This document shows, in pieces, positions 63,759 through 64,000 of a stretch of DNA of 64,000 nucleotides. Source of the DNA: Saprospiraceae bacterium (GTDB lineage: Bacteria > Bacteroidota > Bacteroidia > Chitinophagales > Saprospiraceae); contig JAGNXB010000001.1 in NCBI GenBank assembly GCA_017985675.1, positions 248,001-312,000 on the forward strand, in the 5' to 3' direction. Every line of letters begins with the position of its first letter. The stretch's first letter is position 1. The notes below the pieces were generated by a model. It made no database searches, had not been told where the DNA came from, and saw only the letters and a program-made list of their open reading frames with translations. A program made the position numbers and the translations under genes.

Positions 63759-64000
63759 ATGAGAAATTCCACAGTCAAACCCTACCAGGATAAACCAGGT
63801 TCCAAAAAGGAACAGGTAACGGCCATGTTCAATCGAATCTCGGGAAGGTACGATCTGCTGAACAAAATCTTGAGTCTGGGAATAGATCGGTTATGGAGGC
63901 GGAAACTTGTTCGTTGGCTATCTGCTAAATCCCCTTCACAAATCCTGGACGTAGCAACTGGCACAGCTGATCTTGCCATAGCTATCAGTAAAGCTAACCC
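63759..64000 (+). CDS. ubiE: Demethylmenaquinone methyltransferase, 3' end cut by window
   Basis: ATG at 63759, open to the right edge (80 codons visible). It starts MRNSTVKPYQDKPGSKKEQV, then the UbiE/MenG N-terminal motif MFNRISGRYDLLNKILSLGID with RLWRRKLV and the first SAM-binding motif ILDVATGTADLA. It methylates demethylmenaquinone in the last step of menaquinone synthesis. With mqnB it supports a futalosine-route menaquinone pathway. Divergent from gyrA. Confidence 0.9.
   Translation, partial: MRNSTVKPYQDKPGSKKEQVTAMFNRISGRYDLLNKILSLGIDRLWRRKLVRWLSAKSPSQILDVATGTADLAIAISKAN

Overview
The window reads as chromosomal DNA of a free-living Bacteroidota bacterium, plausibly of the Saprospiria or a related lineage (the phylum is well supported, the class is a guess). 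Evidence for the phylum: a type III glutamine synthetase, repeated FKBP lipoproteins, TamB and several lipoprotein or beta-barrel envelope proteins, a bacillithiol ligase, a futalosine-type menaquinone gene, hardly any Shine-Dalgarno sites before genes, and many upstream octamers of the form TAnnTTTG, the Bacteroidota -7 promoter element. I found no rRNA, tRNA, CRISPR array, prophage or insertion sequence. Gene density is high.

Layout. 1-4.2 kb: a cut exonuclease/GIY-YIG gene, a NamZ-type muramidase lipoprotein and a helix-hairpin-helix/beta-barrel protein. 4.3-7.1 kb: glnN, its terminator, then a 700-bp gene-free stretch with three copies of a 21-28 bp sequence, each followed by a different hairpin. 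7.3-15.7 kb: a LytS/LytTR-type two-component pair, then folE, fabD, an AlgH-family gene, an M23 peptidase, a methyltransferase, folP and a YheT-like hydrolase. 15.7-25.5 kb: tamB, an endo/exonuclease/phosphatase lipoprotein overlapping aroC, mutS2 and ndk. 25.7-30.7 kb: an NrnA-type phosphoesterase, three tandem FKBP lipoproteins, and prfB with a programmed +1 frameshift.

30.7-38.9 kb is the most unusual gene region. Two tightly packed, divergent gene sets share a 44-bp gap. Leftward: SAM methyltransferase, FkbM methyltransferase, CDP-alcohol phosphatidyltransferase, cutA. Rightward: stand-alone GTP cyclohydrolase II, Rossmann dehydrogenase, an altered 6-pyruvoyl-tetrahydropterin-synthase-like protein, glycosyltransferase. 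A membrane sulfatase/LTA-synthase-like gene converges on them. The set looks like a pathway for a glycosylated, methylated pteridine- or pyrimidine-derived product, possibly lipid-linked. I know of no described pathway of this composition.

38.9-50.8 kb is mostly metabolism: pfkA (with an unusual Asp-to-Asn change), an N-acetylglucosamine kinase-like gene, 3-hydroxyacyl-CoA dehydrogenase, an S4 protein and PPK2, a DUF58 protein, trxA, mqnB, a HerA-like ATPase with a 45-residue membrane protein before it, a thioredoxin-like protein, ribD and accD. 50.8-64 kb: bshC, the mnmH-selD selenium pair, a porin-like barrel, engB with an acyltransferase, a DEDDh exonuclease, a MazG-like protein, a decayed TRAP-transporter dctQ, a TPR protein, gyrA and the start of ubiE/menG.

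Connections: folE and folP serve folate/pterin synthesis, and ribD serves riboflavin synthesis; the extra RibA/PTPS-like pair could draw on the same GTP-derived pools. mqnB and ubiE/menG both belong to menaquinone synthesis. fabD and accD both feed fatty acid synthesis, and the acyltransferase would use its products.
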